This document shows, piece after piece, positions 34,864 through 46,059 of a stretch of DNA of 64,000 nt. The translations under genes were made by a program, and so were the position numbers. Below the pieces are notes generated by a model. It was given only the letters and a program-made list of their open reading frames with translations. It searched no databases and was not told the DNA's origin. How positions within the stretch are numbered: the first letter of the stretch is position 1; every line of letters begins with the position of its first letter. The stretch is from Limnanthes douglasii subsp. nivea (lineage: Eukaryota > Streptophyta > Magnoliopsida > Brassicales > Limnanthaceae). The stretch spans positions 78,504,885 to 78,568,884 of the forward strand of contig JAUPFV010000005.1 in the NCBI GenBank assembly GCA_036936605.1, given 5' to 3'.

Positions 34864-37316
34864 ATGATTTCTTGTGTTGTACCAGTTCTACTTGTGCTCA
34901 AGAAAGATAAAAGTTGGAGAATATGTGTTTATTGCAAAGCCCTCAACAACATAACAGTGAAGTATCACCATACTATACCTCGATTAGATGATATGTCAGA
35001 TAAAATGCATGGTTATAGCATCTCTTCAAATATTGATCTTAAAAGTGGTTATCATCAAATTTTGATGAAAGAAGGGGATGAGTTAAAAATTTCCTTTAGA
35101 ACTAAGCATGTAATATATAAATGGTTAGTAATGTTACTTGGGCTGACTAATGCACCTAGTACATTGATGAGGTTAGTGAACCATGTTCTTAGGGCTTATA
35201 AGAGTTTTTACTATAGTATATACCGATAATATCTTAATTTATAACAAGTGCTTAGAAGAAAATATTCATCATCAGAATTTGGTTTTAAGTGTGCCTCAGA
35301 AGGATAATATCAATGCCAATCTTAAGAAGTTCATTTTTGTACCGATAACCTTATCTTTTTAGGTTTTGTTGTAAGTATAGATGATACTAATATGGATAAG
35401 GAAAATGTTAAAGTGACCCGCAAATGGCCAACTCCAAAGACAAACGGAGAAATGGGAGGCTTCCACGATCTTGCAGGATTCCATAGGTATTTTGAAAAAG
35501 ATTTCAACACCTTAGATGCACCACTCACTGAAGTAATAAATAAGGATGTTGGTTTTAAGTGGGAATAAGCTCGGTAAGAAACATTTCAATCCTTAAAATA
35601 TAAGCTTACTCATGCTCATGTTTTAACATTACCTTATTTTCTTAAAAAATTTGAGACTGAATGTGATGTTTATGGTATTAGGATTGAAGTTGTTTTGATG
35701 CAGGATAAGAAGCCCAAGTGAAAATATTAGAGGAGCCACTTTGAACTATCCTACTTATGGCTATGAGCTGTATGCGTTACTTCGAGCTTTACAAATATGG
35801 AAACATTACTCGTGGCCTTAGGAGTTTGTTATACACACTAACTATGAATCTCTCAAACATCTAAAAAGTTCACTATAAACTCAACAAAAGACATGTAAAG
35901 TGGGTAGAATTCATTAAGATATTTTCATATGTTATCAAATACAAACAACGTAAAGAAAATATTATTGCTGATGTGTTGTCCCCAAAGTGTACCTTAATCA
36001 TTAGTCTTAAAGCTAAAATTTTAAGATTTGATCATCTTAAGAGTTTATATGAACACGATTCAAATTTTGGAAAGATGTATCAAGCATGTGAAAATTTTTC
36101 TTCAGTGCGGTTCTATAGATATGATGAAATCTTATTTTTGGATAAACGTATATGTGTACCTAACTATTCTATAAAATATTTATTTGTTATAGAAGCCAAT
36201 GAAGGACGTTTAATTGGATATTTTGGAATAATTAAAGCTTCCAAGGTAATGATGGATCACTTCCATTGGCAACATATGAGGAGGGATGTTGAAATAATAT
36301 ATGACAAATAAGCTATTTGCAAACAAGGCAAATTTAAGGTTACTATAGGTGACAACTAGTTTACTACAACACCAGAGCTACTTTATAACACCAGAGCTAC
36401 TTTAGATTGTAAGTTGTTTCCAAAATCATTGTATTAACCATCAATACATCCAAATGAGTTCAAAATAATATGGTTGTAGCAACAATAAACCAAAGACAAC
36501 ACTAAAGGCACACAACGCTCCAGTCTTTCCTAACAATGCAAATGAATGGATTTCGGCACACGTGTCAATGATCGCAAATACTACAATCCTTCCTCAATAT
36601 GCTTACAATGATTAGGGGTTCTACTAATAAGGCCCAAATACATTTACAAATAATTAACCGATCCAAATAGTTTCAAAATCTATTAGATCAAATCTTGGGA
36701 GTTAAGCAATTTAGATAAACCTCTCTAAAACAACTCATACGATGATAACAAGTCTCACGGTTTGTATACTCATTTACCTATTCCTACGCATCATTGGAAT
36801 AATATATTTATGGATTAATTAGTTGGATTTCCTAGGACTAGAACTCGTAAGTATTCTATTTTTCTGGTTGTTAATCGATTCTATAAAATGATGCACTTTA
36901 TTACTTGTCACAAAACTGATGATGCACTGCATATTGCAAATCTGTTGTTTAAATAAATACTTTTGTTTGCATGGAATGCCTATGACGATAGTTCATAAAG
37001 GGTCACTAAAATTCTAAGTTACTTTTGGAAAACTACATGGTCTAAGTTAAAGACTGAGTTTTTATTTCTACTACGTGTTATCCATAAACTGATGGACAAA
37101 CTGAAATTGTAAATGAGATTTTTTTCCACTCTTCGACATGTATTGATTAAAAATAACTTTAAAACTTGGGAGGACTATTTGTCACATGTTAAATTTATAT
37201 ACAAAAATTATATGCATTATGCTTCTAAGTACTCTCCCTTTAATAAAGTTTATAGATTTAACCTTATATTTATTTTGTATCTAAACCTTTCCTTTATAGT
37301 AAAAGAACTAGTATAG
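34864..37316 (+). pseudogene. Ty3/gypsy pol relic (RT, RNase H, integrase)
   Basis: RT: 34864-35229 reads VVPVLLVLKKDKSWRICVYC and NIDLKSGYHQILMKEGDELK. Just beyond, the catalytic box reads YTDN in place of YFDD (about 35218-35230), so the enzyme is dead on two counts. RNase H traces run about 35590-35900. The integrase N-terminal part is at 35973-36311 (…KASKVMMDHFHWQHMRRDVE). The core, with [20 protein letters not shown], resumes at about 36790 after unrelated DNA. The last block, LSHVKFIYKNYMHYASKYSP, is in 37113-37316. Stops are frequent. Confidence 0.65.
36340..36750. other. Non-pol DNA interrupting the gypsy integrase
   Basis: Between the integrase zinc region and SHGLYTHLPIPTHHWN (about 36750-36800), where a few residues are normal, there are about 400 bp that do not read as pol in any frame. 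The block starts with a 19-bp tandem duplication (taacaccagagctacttta, about 36370-36407). It may be a small inserted element or filler DNA. Confidence 0.4.
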
Positions 37317-37674
37317 ATAGAAAAAAGAAAACTGGACTTGTAAAACATATCCATAATAATATAAAGAAAAACATCGAAATGAAAACTGAGTAGTATGTTA
37401 AACAAGCAAACAAGGGAAGATGTGAGAATTTTTTTGAGGTTGGAGACCAAATATAGGTTCACTTAAGAAATGAAAGAATTATAGAAAGAAGTCTAAATTG
37501 ATGTCTAGAATCGATGGACCATTTGAAGTAACAAAAATTATCAACAATAATGCTTATCAACTTGACATCTGAGGTAAGTATAAAGTGATTCCTACCTTCA
37601 ATGTTTATGATTTGGTTCCTTCTATGGCAGATAAAATGGATTTGAGGTCAAATTATTTTTAAGTGGGAGAGGAT

Positions 37675-38566
37675 GGTGTAATCCTAAATGACACAATGAG
37701 CTCATAAAGTGTCTCAATTGTACTATTTTTCCCTTGTTCAAGTTTTCTCTCAATGATAATTTCTTGACAAGATTTATGATGAGACAATTATTTCACTTCA
37801 CCATTGCCCATTTGTTGAAATAAAAACCCAAAACCCTTCTACAACAATAGCCACGTCATTGGAGGAGTAAAAATATCTAATTTGAAATTTTATAATTATT
37901 TTTTTTCAATATCAATGCATTTCCAAGAAAAACATTAATTATTTTAAAAAAACATGCATTATGTTTCCATGAACAACCTTAATTATGTTCAAGGCATGTA
38001 TTATTTTTTTAAGAACAACTTTAATTATGTTCAAGGTTTGTTAATTTTTCTATAAAAACTATGTACTCAGATTCTAAATATTAGATTAATTCTTATTATG
38101 AAAAAACTTCTTTAGTTTTACTCTTATTTTATTGGTGTGTAATATCCACAAGAAAATCCGTTCTTCATTTGGTGTGTCATATCGAAAGAAAAATTAGTTG
38201 GAATATCATAGGCCTTTTTGGAAAGTCTGTGTGGCCTATCGATCCACATGCTTTGATATTTGAACCCATTGAGTTCCTGCTTGCAAAGTTATCCATGTCC
38301 TATCTCAGAGTGTCGATTCTAGGAGAATCTTATCATTTTCACTTTTTATATTATTGATCAATTTTACTTTCCAAATAAATCTTTAATATATGCACATACC
38401 ACAATGTCATAATATTGCATTCCACCTTCATGTTGTGGACATGATCTTTTGTTCCTAAGCTCTTTATTTCCGCTAAAAAATATGATCTTCTCCAAGTAGT
38501 TTATCTTTAAAAAACAATCAAAAGTTAATTAGCTACTTATAAACAAATGTAATTTTATAATAGTAG
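37675..38566. other. Candidate gypsy 3' LTR and flank
   Basis: The stretch starts TGGTGTAATCC directly after the polypurine-like run, as an LTR should. No matching 5' LTR was found, so its length is unknown. No gene is seen. Confidence 0.35.
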
Positions 38567-38575
38567 TAGTATAAA
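38567..38575. repeat. Target-site duplication of MITE-like element, left
   Basis: tagtataaa here against tagtataag at 46051-46059: eight of nine bases are identical. Confidence 0.6.
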
Positions 38576-38788
38576 GGCTAAGGACCATGGTTAGTCACCG
38601 GAGTTAGTCACTTGTTCCAAATTGACACTCAGGTTATATTTATATTAAAATTGTCATTTTTGTTGGTTTTCTTTGCATCTATGGTCACTAGCGGTGACCA
38701 AAAATGCAAAAAGGAAAAATCAACAATAGTGACCACTCGTGCAACAAAGTGACTATTTTGATACAAAAATTAGATAAGTGGTTGTTTT

Positions 38789-39461
38789 TTTGGAATATAT
38801 TTATTTAATATATTTATAGACTAACAATTATTTGGACCGACATGCTAAATAAACATATTCAATTATTGTCTTAAGGAAGTCCGAATTAAAAGTAGTCTGA
38901 GTTAATTATTTAATTAACTAAATTAGACCTATGGGTAAAAAGGCGTTATGGGCTCAAGTGTGGTAACCGGGATGAATTTGGGCACTGTGATGAAGAGGGC
39001 CCAAATCTCAACACTTATGCTTGAATTAATAAATCAGGGATATAAATTGAATTATCAATTTATTGGGTTATGGTCCCGAACACAAGAAAGTAATAAAGGA
39101 TGGGCTTTACAATGTTGGGCTTCACATTGTAAAGTCTATAAATAAGGGGCTAGGTTTAGGTATTTCATCACACTAAACCCTAATCAGAAATACGACCGCT
39201 TCCTTGAGTGTCTGGAAACTTTTCTTTTTTCTCTAATCTGATTCTGCAGGTCTATTAGTTTCATAAACGAAATCGCCGGAGAACGTGGATTCGCTGGAGA
39301 ATGCAAAAGAACTGAAGAGAATACTAGATGGATAGGAGCAGGCAAACCCGTAAGTATTCTTGATTTTCTGTTTCTTCTATAGATGAATCTAGCAAAAGGG
39401 TTTAACTTTTTTCCGCGATTTGTTATATATTATTTGATGCGATTTTGGATAATATATAACA
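38789..39461 (+). repeat. 5' LTR of copia element
   Basis: 673 bp, ending ATATAACA. The start should read TGTTGGAA as in the other LTR; here it reads TTTGGAA with one G lost. A TATA box, tctataaata, lies at about 39135-39144. A 65-codon frame inside (38948-39145) also occurs in the other LTR and is not a gene. Confidence 0.9.
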
Positions 39462-39463
39462 TT

Positions 39464-39475
39464 TGGTATCAGAGC
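39464..39475 (+). other. Primer binding site (initiator tRNA-Met)
   Basis: TGGTATCAGAGC lies two bases after the LTR. It is complementary to the 3' end of plant initiator methionine tRNA, the usual copia primer. Confidence 0.9.
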
Positions 39476-39929
39476 CAAATAAACCCTTTTTTGGATTCAG
39501 TAGAATAATCAAATTGAGTATTGATAGATAAAGATGCATGTTTTTCTTAATCGTAAAGAATCCATGTCATTGAGATTATGTTTGAATTGAATTGGTAGGG
39601 CATGAATTTAGAGATTGTATGAAAAGCATGTTATGTGATTTATTTGTATTGAAACACATGTTTTATAATGAGTAAATTGCAATTTTGATAGTTTGGGAAA
39701 CTTTTTTTCGGGTAAAATTAGGGTTTATTGATGTCTGGATTTTTTCTCCCAAAATTAGCATCAAATCAACCCAAAAATAACGAATAAAATCAAAACTATT
39801 GGGACAGTGGCTCATCGACAGCTTAACCCCTGATGTTAACGCTGATCGAAGGTTGTCCGACGATGAACACTGTAACCTGCCAAACTATAAGGACAACAAA
39901 AATACCCAAACGGTAATAACATCATGATG

Positions 39930-40110
39930 AATATAGGCTGGACCCGCCCAGGACCCGCAACACTACTGCAAATAAATTTGCAGCAGTGGACGCTGCAGGC
40001 TAGGCCCGTCCAGGACCTGCAGCACTGCTGCAAATTACAGCAGGCAAGTAAGCTGCTGCAAATTGCAGCAAGGGCTTAATATTTGCAGCAGTCCGATGCA
40101 CGTGCAGGCT
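39930..40110 (+). repeat. GC-rich duplicated hairpin region in copia leader
   Basis: Two copies about 62 bp apart (from about 39936 and 39998) share ggct.g.cccg.ccaggacc, then tgcagca and ctgcaaat. Repeated 'ctgctgcaaattgcagca' words make strong inverted repeats. The region is markedly more GC-rich than its surroundings. It may fold in the genomic RNA (dimerisation, packaging or translation control); that is inference. Confidence 0.6.
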
Positions 40111-40354
40111 GCTGAAAATATTAAGTTAAATAATAATAATAATAAAAAGTAAAAAAAAAATCTTTTTTTTTTGAAATTAGTTTAATTTTTTGCTTTTAAT
40201 TAATAGTATTATTAATTTGAAAATATTTGAAGCAAGATATTTCACAAATATGATTCGTTTGGCATGTTTTTTTCTATATTTGTTTGTGAATGATTAAATG
40301 ACCATGCATGACTAAGGTTTCGTAGACCGGTAGGTGAAACTAAAAAATTAATTT

Positions 40355-40565
40355 AATCGGCCCTCCGGAAGGTTAAAATTAATTTTCTTAAGGATCCAAG
40401 GCTTCGAAAGGTTCGGGGATTAATTTAAATTCAAATATTACCGGCCTTCGGGAAGGTTCACGTTTTGGGTTTAAATTAATTATGAACGGGAGAAAATAAC
40501 AGAAAATAGTTGTTGTGTTGATTTTAATTTTAAGTAAATGACATCGGCCCCCCCGGAAGGTCTCA
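40355..40565 (+). repeat. Three spaced copies of a CGGCC…GGAAGGT hairpin motif in copia leader
   Basis: The words cggccctccggaaggtt (about 40358), cggccttcgggaaggttc (about 40442) and cggcccccccggaaggtc (about 40545) are spaced about 85-105 bp apart. Each could form a short stem. A related cttcgaaaggttcgg lies between the first two. Confidence 0.6.
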
Positions 40566-40769
40566 TTGGTACTTAGAACATTAAAATAATGATCATGCTA
40601 TTTTTTTTCTCAAACTCATAAAATTGCATGTTAGTATGATTTGCCCTACGGTATCTATTATCAATGAATTTTATGTTTTACATGTATTTGTCATATTCAT
40701 GCATATGTTTTCAGATATATGTCAATATGATAAATGTGTTTTGTGTTGTTTGTTCTTATTATAGTATCC

Positions 40770-41633
40770 ATGGGTTACAATTTTTTGGGGAATCGTCCAC
40801 CGACGTTGGATTGTTCGGATTTCTAATTATGGAAGGAAGAAATGTTGCTGTTTTTATCTGTACATGATTACGACTATGCATTGTTAACTCCCAAACCATC
40901 TCCTCTTAGTCCGGAAAGTACACCGGATGAAACTAAGGCTGATGAAAAGTGGGAAAGGTCAAATAAGTTATGCATGACGCTCTTGTTACAGGGAATACCA
41001 GTAGCATTGCGTGGGGTTGTCCTTAAAGATGTTACCAATGCCTCGGTCTTTCTCACGGAGATTGAGAAAGCCTTTGCCAAAAATTGAAAGGTAGAGATGC
41101 AGCGTTTGCTCATCGAGCTAGTTACCAAAAAGTATAATGGCAAAGGTAAAATCCGGGAGCACATTCTGGGAATGTCGATGATTGGCCAAAAGTTAAAGGC
41201 AACCGGTTTAGACTTACCTGAGGAATGCATAGTGGGATTCACATTTCATTCGTTGCGAGACCGGTTTAAGTATTTCCAGTCCACCTATAACTGCATGCGA
41301 GAAAAGTGGAACATCAATGAGTTGATTTCCCACGCTGCACAGGAGGAGGAAAGACTTAAAGGCACAGCGCCTGAGGCTAATGTGATTACATCACCAAATA
41401 AGGCAGAACCTAAGAGAAAAGCAGATGGCAAAGGACTAAGTCAAGGTCCGTTAAAGAAGAAAAAGCCTGAGGAATCGACTGTAGGTCGATGCTTTTTTTG
41501 CAAAGAGAAAGGACATCTGAAGAAGGATTGTGAGAAACGCCGGACTTACATGATAAGCAAAGGTACTCCCACATATTTGGTTATTTCAGAATGTAATATA
41601 GTTTCTGTGAAAAAGGAATACATGATGGGTTGA
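40770..41633 (+). pseudogene. Copia gag with two in-frame stops
   Basis: One frame runs from ATG 40770 (MGYNFLGNRPPTLDCSDF) to 41633, broken only by TAA at 40824-40826 and TGA at 41085-41087. It contains the usual copia gag segment (…KWERSNKLCMTLLLQGIP) and a zinc knuckle CFFCKEKGHLKKDC (C-x2-C-x4-H-x4-C) near 41490-41531. Gag forms the virus-like particle. Here it would be cut to 18 residues. Confidence 0.8.
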
Positions 41634-41634
41634 T

Positions 41635-44600
41635 TTGGCTGCAACAACTCATGTTTGTGTTTCTTTGCAGGGTACGTCAAAGAGCAGGATGCTAAGTGAT
41701 GATGAAAGATCCATTTTCACGGCAAACGGGAGCTCGTGTGATGTTTTAGCTATTTGTGATTTTTCTTTAAAACTTTCCACTGGACATGTATTATTTTTAG
41801 AGGATGTAATGTATGTTCCCACTTTTTGAAGGAACTTAATTTCTTTTCCAGTTTTAGACTTGCAAGGTTACTCTTGTCTGATGGGAAACAATTGTCTTAC
41901 ACTCTCTCTAAATAATATGATTGTTGGAAATGGAAATTTGATTAAAGAGGATAATTTGTATTTGTTGAATACTACTAATTATCACAATATTTCTATGAAT
42001 ACACAACGTACACCAAACAACATTACTAAATCAAAATCTTCTAAACTGTGGCACAAGCGGTTAGGTCATATATCAAAAGTTAGGATGGACAAGCTTGTTT
42101 CTGAAGGTTTATTAGGCACCCTTGATTACTATGACTTCGGTATATGTGTCGAGTGTATCAAAGGGAAATAAACCAAAGTTAAAAGGATAGGAGCATATAG
42201 AGCGAAAGAAGTCCTAGAGTTGATACATACCGATATTTGTGGACCGTTTCCACATGAATCGTGGAACGGGCAGCGGTACTTTATATCATTCATCGACGAC
42301 TACTCTCGTTTTGGTTACCTCTATCTTCTTCATGAAAAGTCTGAGGCCTTGGACAAGTTCATAACTTTTAAGACCGAGGTTGAGAAATAACTTGGTAAAA
42401 GCATTAAGACCGTTAGATCTGACCGTGGTGGTGAATACTATGGTAGATATGACGGATCGGGTGAACAACGTCTAGGACCCTTTGCACAGCACCTAGAGAA
42501 GTGTGGAATAGTCCCTCAATACACTATACCCGGTTCACCTCGCATGAACGGTGTATCTGAGAGATGGAACCGAACACTAAAAGATATGGTTAGAAGCATG
42601 ATAAGTCACTCATCTCTACCATTATCTCTCTGGGGGAAGCCATCAAATGTGTCGCTTATACACTCAATCGAGTACCCACAAAGGCTACTGTTAGGACTCC
42701 ATATGAGCTTTGGAACGGGCATAAACCTAATTTAAAGCATTTGCATGTGTGGGGCTGTCCAGCTGAGGCGAGGCCTTACAAACCTCAAGAAAAGAAACTA
42801 GACCCAAAAAGAGTTAGTTGTTTCTTCATAGGTTATTCCGAATATTCCAGAGGGTTTAAGTTTTATGATTCTATCACTGGTACAATATTTGAGACAAGAA
42901 CGACCAAGTTTCTAGAGAATGTTGAGTTTGGGGGAAGAATAAGGGAACATATGTTGATTTTGAAGAAGAATCCATAAATATTCATGAAGGTGTTAATAAG
43001 GATACTGAGATATCTGAAGATTGGGCGGTAATACCAATCATTTCGATCCCATTAGAACAAGGTAATCCTTAGATTAACACTAATTCTCCACTTGAAGGTT
43101 CTAACGAGGATACACATATGATTCAGGTAGAACAAGAGGAACCTCAAGATAATCTTCCACAAGGGAATCAAAATGACATCGTTCATAATGATCAAACTCT
43201 ACCTCCTCAAGAAGTGGAACATGAGGAAATAGTGCCATTAAGAAGGTACACTAGAGAAAGGAAGAGTACTATAGGTCCAGAATTTATAGTATATCTTCAG
43301 GAGCATGATGAGTTATGTGCTGGAACTGTAGATGATCCCTCATCCTACAAACAGGCCATGGCAAGCTCTGAATCTCAAAAGTGGATTGACGCTATGAAAG
43401 AAGAGTATAAATCAATGCAGGATAATGCGGTATGGGATCTTGTCCCATTACCTGAAAGGAAAAAGGCAATTGGTTGTAAATGGGTTTACAAAACCAAACG
43501 CGATTCCCTGGGTAATATGGAAAGACATAAAGCACGTCTTGTAGCGAAAGGCTATACTCAGCATGAAGGGATTGATTTTAAAGAAACCTCCGCTCTAGTA
43601 TCGACGAAGGATTCCTTTAGAACAATCATGGCATTAGTTGCACATTTTGACCTTGAGCTTCATCAGATGGATGTTAAGACCGTTTTCTCAATGGTAATAT
43701 TGATGAAACGATCTATATGATGCAACCAGAACACTTTGTAGAAAGTAACTCAAAAGATCTGGTTTGCAGACTTTAAAAATCCATTTATGGGCTTAAACAA
43801 GCTTCTCGTCAATGGTATCACAAATTCCTCGAGGTGATAGCCGGTTATGACTTTGAGATCAACTCGGTTGAGGATTGTGTTTATCACAAGTTCAATGTGA
43901 GTAATTTCATATTTCTTATATTATATGTGGATGACATATTGCTTGCCTCGAACAATAAAGAATTATTACACACTACAAAAATATTTATATCAGACAAGTT
44001 TGATATGAAGGATCTTGGTGATGCCAGTTTTGTGTTAGGAATCCAGATACATCAAGATCGTTCTCATGGTATTCTTGGATTATCACAAATTGCATACATT
44101 AAAAGTGTGTTACAACGTTACGGATTGGCAGATTGCAAACCCCTAAGTACCCCTATAGCAAAGGGTGACAGACTTAGTCTGAGTCAATGTCCTAAGACAA
44201 AACTTGAGATTGAGGAAATGAAAACGGTCCCTTATGCTTCAGAAGTTGGGAGTTTAATGTATGCTCAAGTTTGTACTAGGCCGGACATTTCCTTTGCTGT
44301 AAACATGTTGGGAAGATATGTTAGTAACCCATGAATGGATCACTGGAAAGCAGTTAAAAGAGTACTCCGATATCTGCAAGGAACAAAGGGGCACATGTTG
44401 ACATATAGGAAGTCGGATAAACTGGAGATCATTGGGTATTCCGACTCGGATTTTGGTGGATGCGCAGACACATTAAAAAGAACGTCAGGCAACATATTCT
44501 TATTGGCTGGAGGTGCAATATCCTGGAAAAGTGTAAAGCAAACACTTATTGCATCGTCCACCATGGTAGCAGAATTTGTTGCATGCTTTGAGGCATCAAA

Positions 44601-44910
44601 CCAGGCACTATGGCTGCGGAATTTTGGTACTGGATTACGCATTGTACAAGGGATAGAAGGCCCCATGAGGTTATATTGCGATAACAATTCCGCAGTGCAG
44701 TACTCTAACAGTAACATGAGCGCGTCTAAATCCAAACACATAGACATAAAGTTTCTGTATGTTAAAGAAAGAGTACAGATGGGCCAGATAAGTATAGAGC
44801 ACATCGGAACAAACTCCATGATAGCAGATCCCCTAACAAAGGTGGTTTTGCCTAAGGTTTTCCAGGGACACACCATCAGTATGGGTGTAGTTGATTTAGA
44901 GGATTGTTAG
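41635..44910 (+). pseudogene. Copia pol (protease, integrase, RT, RNase H), broken
   Basis: Protease: after a shift, WVDLAATTHVCVSLQG, with the catalytic D-S-G changed to D-L-A. GAG-pre-integrase: LWHKRLGHISKVRMDKLV with CVECIKGK. Integrase core: IHTDICGPF, RSDRGGEYYGRYDGSG and NGVSERWNRTL, with in-frame stops at 42169 and near 42388 and a frameshift near 42640. RT: GCKWVYKTKRDSLGNMERHK and AKGYTQHEGIDF, a frameshift near 43680, a stop near 43775, then IYGLKQASRQWY and LYVDDILL. RT end and RNase H: DPLTKVV at the C-terminus, with TGA at 44332 separating two otherwise continuous frames (43834-44334 and 44335-44910). Confidence 0.85.
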
Positions 44911-44980
44911 TTTCAGTGGGAGAGTTTGTAATAGGACTCGATGTTATATTTTGCAGTATTGTGCACATTAAAGTTTATTG

Positions 44981-44984
<4 letters not shown>

Positions 44985-45013
<29 letters not shown>
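44985..45013. repeat. AT dinucleotide microsatellite
   Basis: An uninterrupted (AT)n run in the copia 3' non-coding region between pol and the 3' LTR. Confidence 0.9.
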
Positions 45014-45014
<1 letters not shown>

Positions 45015-45316
45015 TTGAAAATATTTATTGATATCTGTACTGTATTGGATCTCCAAAAGTAGGAACCATTTAAGAGTAGATATGTACGATTACAAGCCAT
45101 ATTACTCTTAGACCACGCTCCATAATTGGCCCAAGTAATTGATTGATAATGGTAATGTGATTACTGTTGCATCCTATTGTTCACATTACGAGAAAGAGGT
45201 CTTTAGTCCTTTATTGTTATCAGTCATGTACGGGGTTGTACCATTTTCCCATTGACAATGAATATAGGGATCCCATTAAAGTTGAATATGTATTCTTGAG
45301 TAGCATATGACGGTCC

Positions 45317-45327
45317 AAGTGGGAGAT
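45317..45327 (+). other. Polypurine tract of copia element
   Basis: aagtgggagat directly precedes TGTTGGAAC of the 3' LTR. This is the plus-strand primer site. Confidence 0.85.
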
Positions 45328-46002
45328 TGTTGGAACATATTTATTTAATATATTTATAGACTAACAATTATTTGGACCGACATGCTAAATAAACATATTC
45401 GATTATTATCTTAAGGAAGTCCAAATTAAAAGTAGGCTGAGTTAATTATTTAATTAACTAAATTAGACCTATGGGTAAAAAGGTGTTATGGGCTCAAGTG
45501 TGGTAACCGGGTTGAATTTGGGCACTGTGATGAAGAGGGCCCAAATCTCAACACTTAAGCCTGAATTAATAAATCAGGGATATAAATTGAATTATCAATT
45601 TATTGGGTTATGGTCCCGGACACAAGGAAGTAATAAAGGATGGGCTTTACAATGTTGGGCTTCACATTGTAAAGTCTATAAATAAGGGGCTAGGTTTAGG
45701 TATTTCATCACTCTAAACCCTAATCAGAAATACGACTGCTTCCTTGAGTGTCTGGAAAAATTTTCCTTTTTCTCTAATCTGATTCTGCAGGTATATTAGT
45801 TTCATAAACGGAATCGCCAGAGAACGTGGAATCGCTGGAGAACGCAAAAGAACTGAAGAGAATACTAGATGGATAACAGCAGGCGAACCTGTAAGTATTC
45901 TTGATTTTCTGTTTCTCCTATAGATGAATCTAGCAAAAGGGTTTAACTTTTTTCCACGATTTGTTATATATTATTTGATGCGATTTCGGATGATATATAA
46001 CA
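45328..46002 (+). repeat. 3' LTR of copia element
   Basis: 675 bp, TGTTGGAAC…ATATAACA, near-identical to 38789-39461. TATA box at about 45675-45684. Confidence 0.92.
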
Positions 46003-46050
46003 GTTTTGAAACAAGTGACCAACATCGGTGACTAACCTTGATTTTTAGCC

Positions 46051-46059
46051 TAGTATAAG
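46051..46059. repeat. Target-site duplication of MITE-like element, right
   Basis: tagtataag, against tagtataaa at 38567-38575. Confidence 0.6.

Larger units (their letters stand above)
33500..37674 (+). mobile_element. Decayed Ty3/gypsy element, 5' LTR not found
   Basis: The internal region starts near a 'ttggtactgg' word (about 33505) and a short gag-like frame (MSDPNATENNKFNKNK from about 33539). It runs through RT, RNase H and integrase to the pol tail RIDGPFEVTKIINNNAYQLDI (about 37507-37570) and a polypurine-like run aagtgggaga (about 37660). The pol tail matches the tails at 660 and 4060, so this is a related element. A 3' LTR may start at 37675; its right end and its partner were not resolved. 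Confidence 0.6.
38789..46002 (+). mobile_element. Full-length Ty1/copia retrotransposon, non-autonomous by mutation
   Basis: LTRs at 38789-39461 and 45328-46002, a tRNA-Met type primer binding site, gag, pol in copia order, a polypurine tract, and a 5-bp target duplication GTTTT (38784-38788 and 46003-46007). By hand count the LTRs differ at about 30 sites over 673 bp (4-5%), so the insertion is moderately old. gag has two in-frame stops, and pol has several stops and frameshifts. A 1.3-kb leader with GC-rich repeats precedes gag. Confidence 0.9.
38576..46050. mobile_element. MITE-like element with long terminal inverted repeats, split by a copia insertion
   Basis: The left end (38576-38621) and the reverse complement of the right end (46050-46005) match at about 38 of 46 positions. 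Both begin GGCTAA and share ggttagtcaccg and gtcacttgtt. A flanking 8-9 bp duplication (tagtataa) fits a Mutator-type (9 bp) or hAT-type (8 bp) element. Without the copia insertion the element is about 256 bp and non-coding. It also has an inner hairpin (ggtcac…gtgacc, about 38680-38698). Its family was not recognised. Confidence 0.68.

Noticed and set aside
38948..39145. 65-codon frame, repeated almost identically at 45488-45685
   Set aside because: Both lie inside the copia LTRs; the similarity is due to LTR identity, not a gene pair.
44340..44876. 178-codon frame on the minus strand
   Set aside because: Exactly antisense to the copia RNase H region, which has clear family motifs; a shadow frame.
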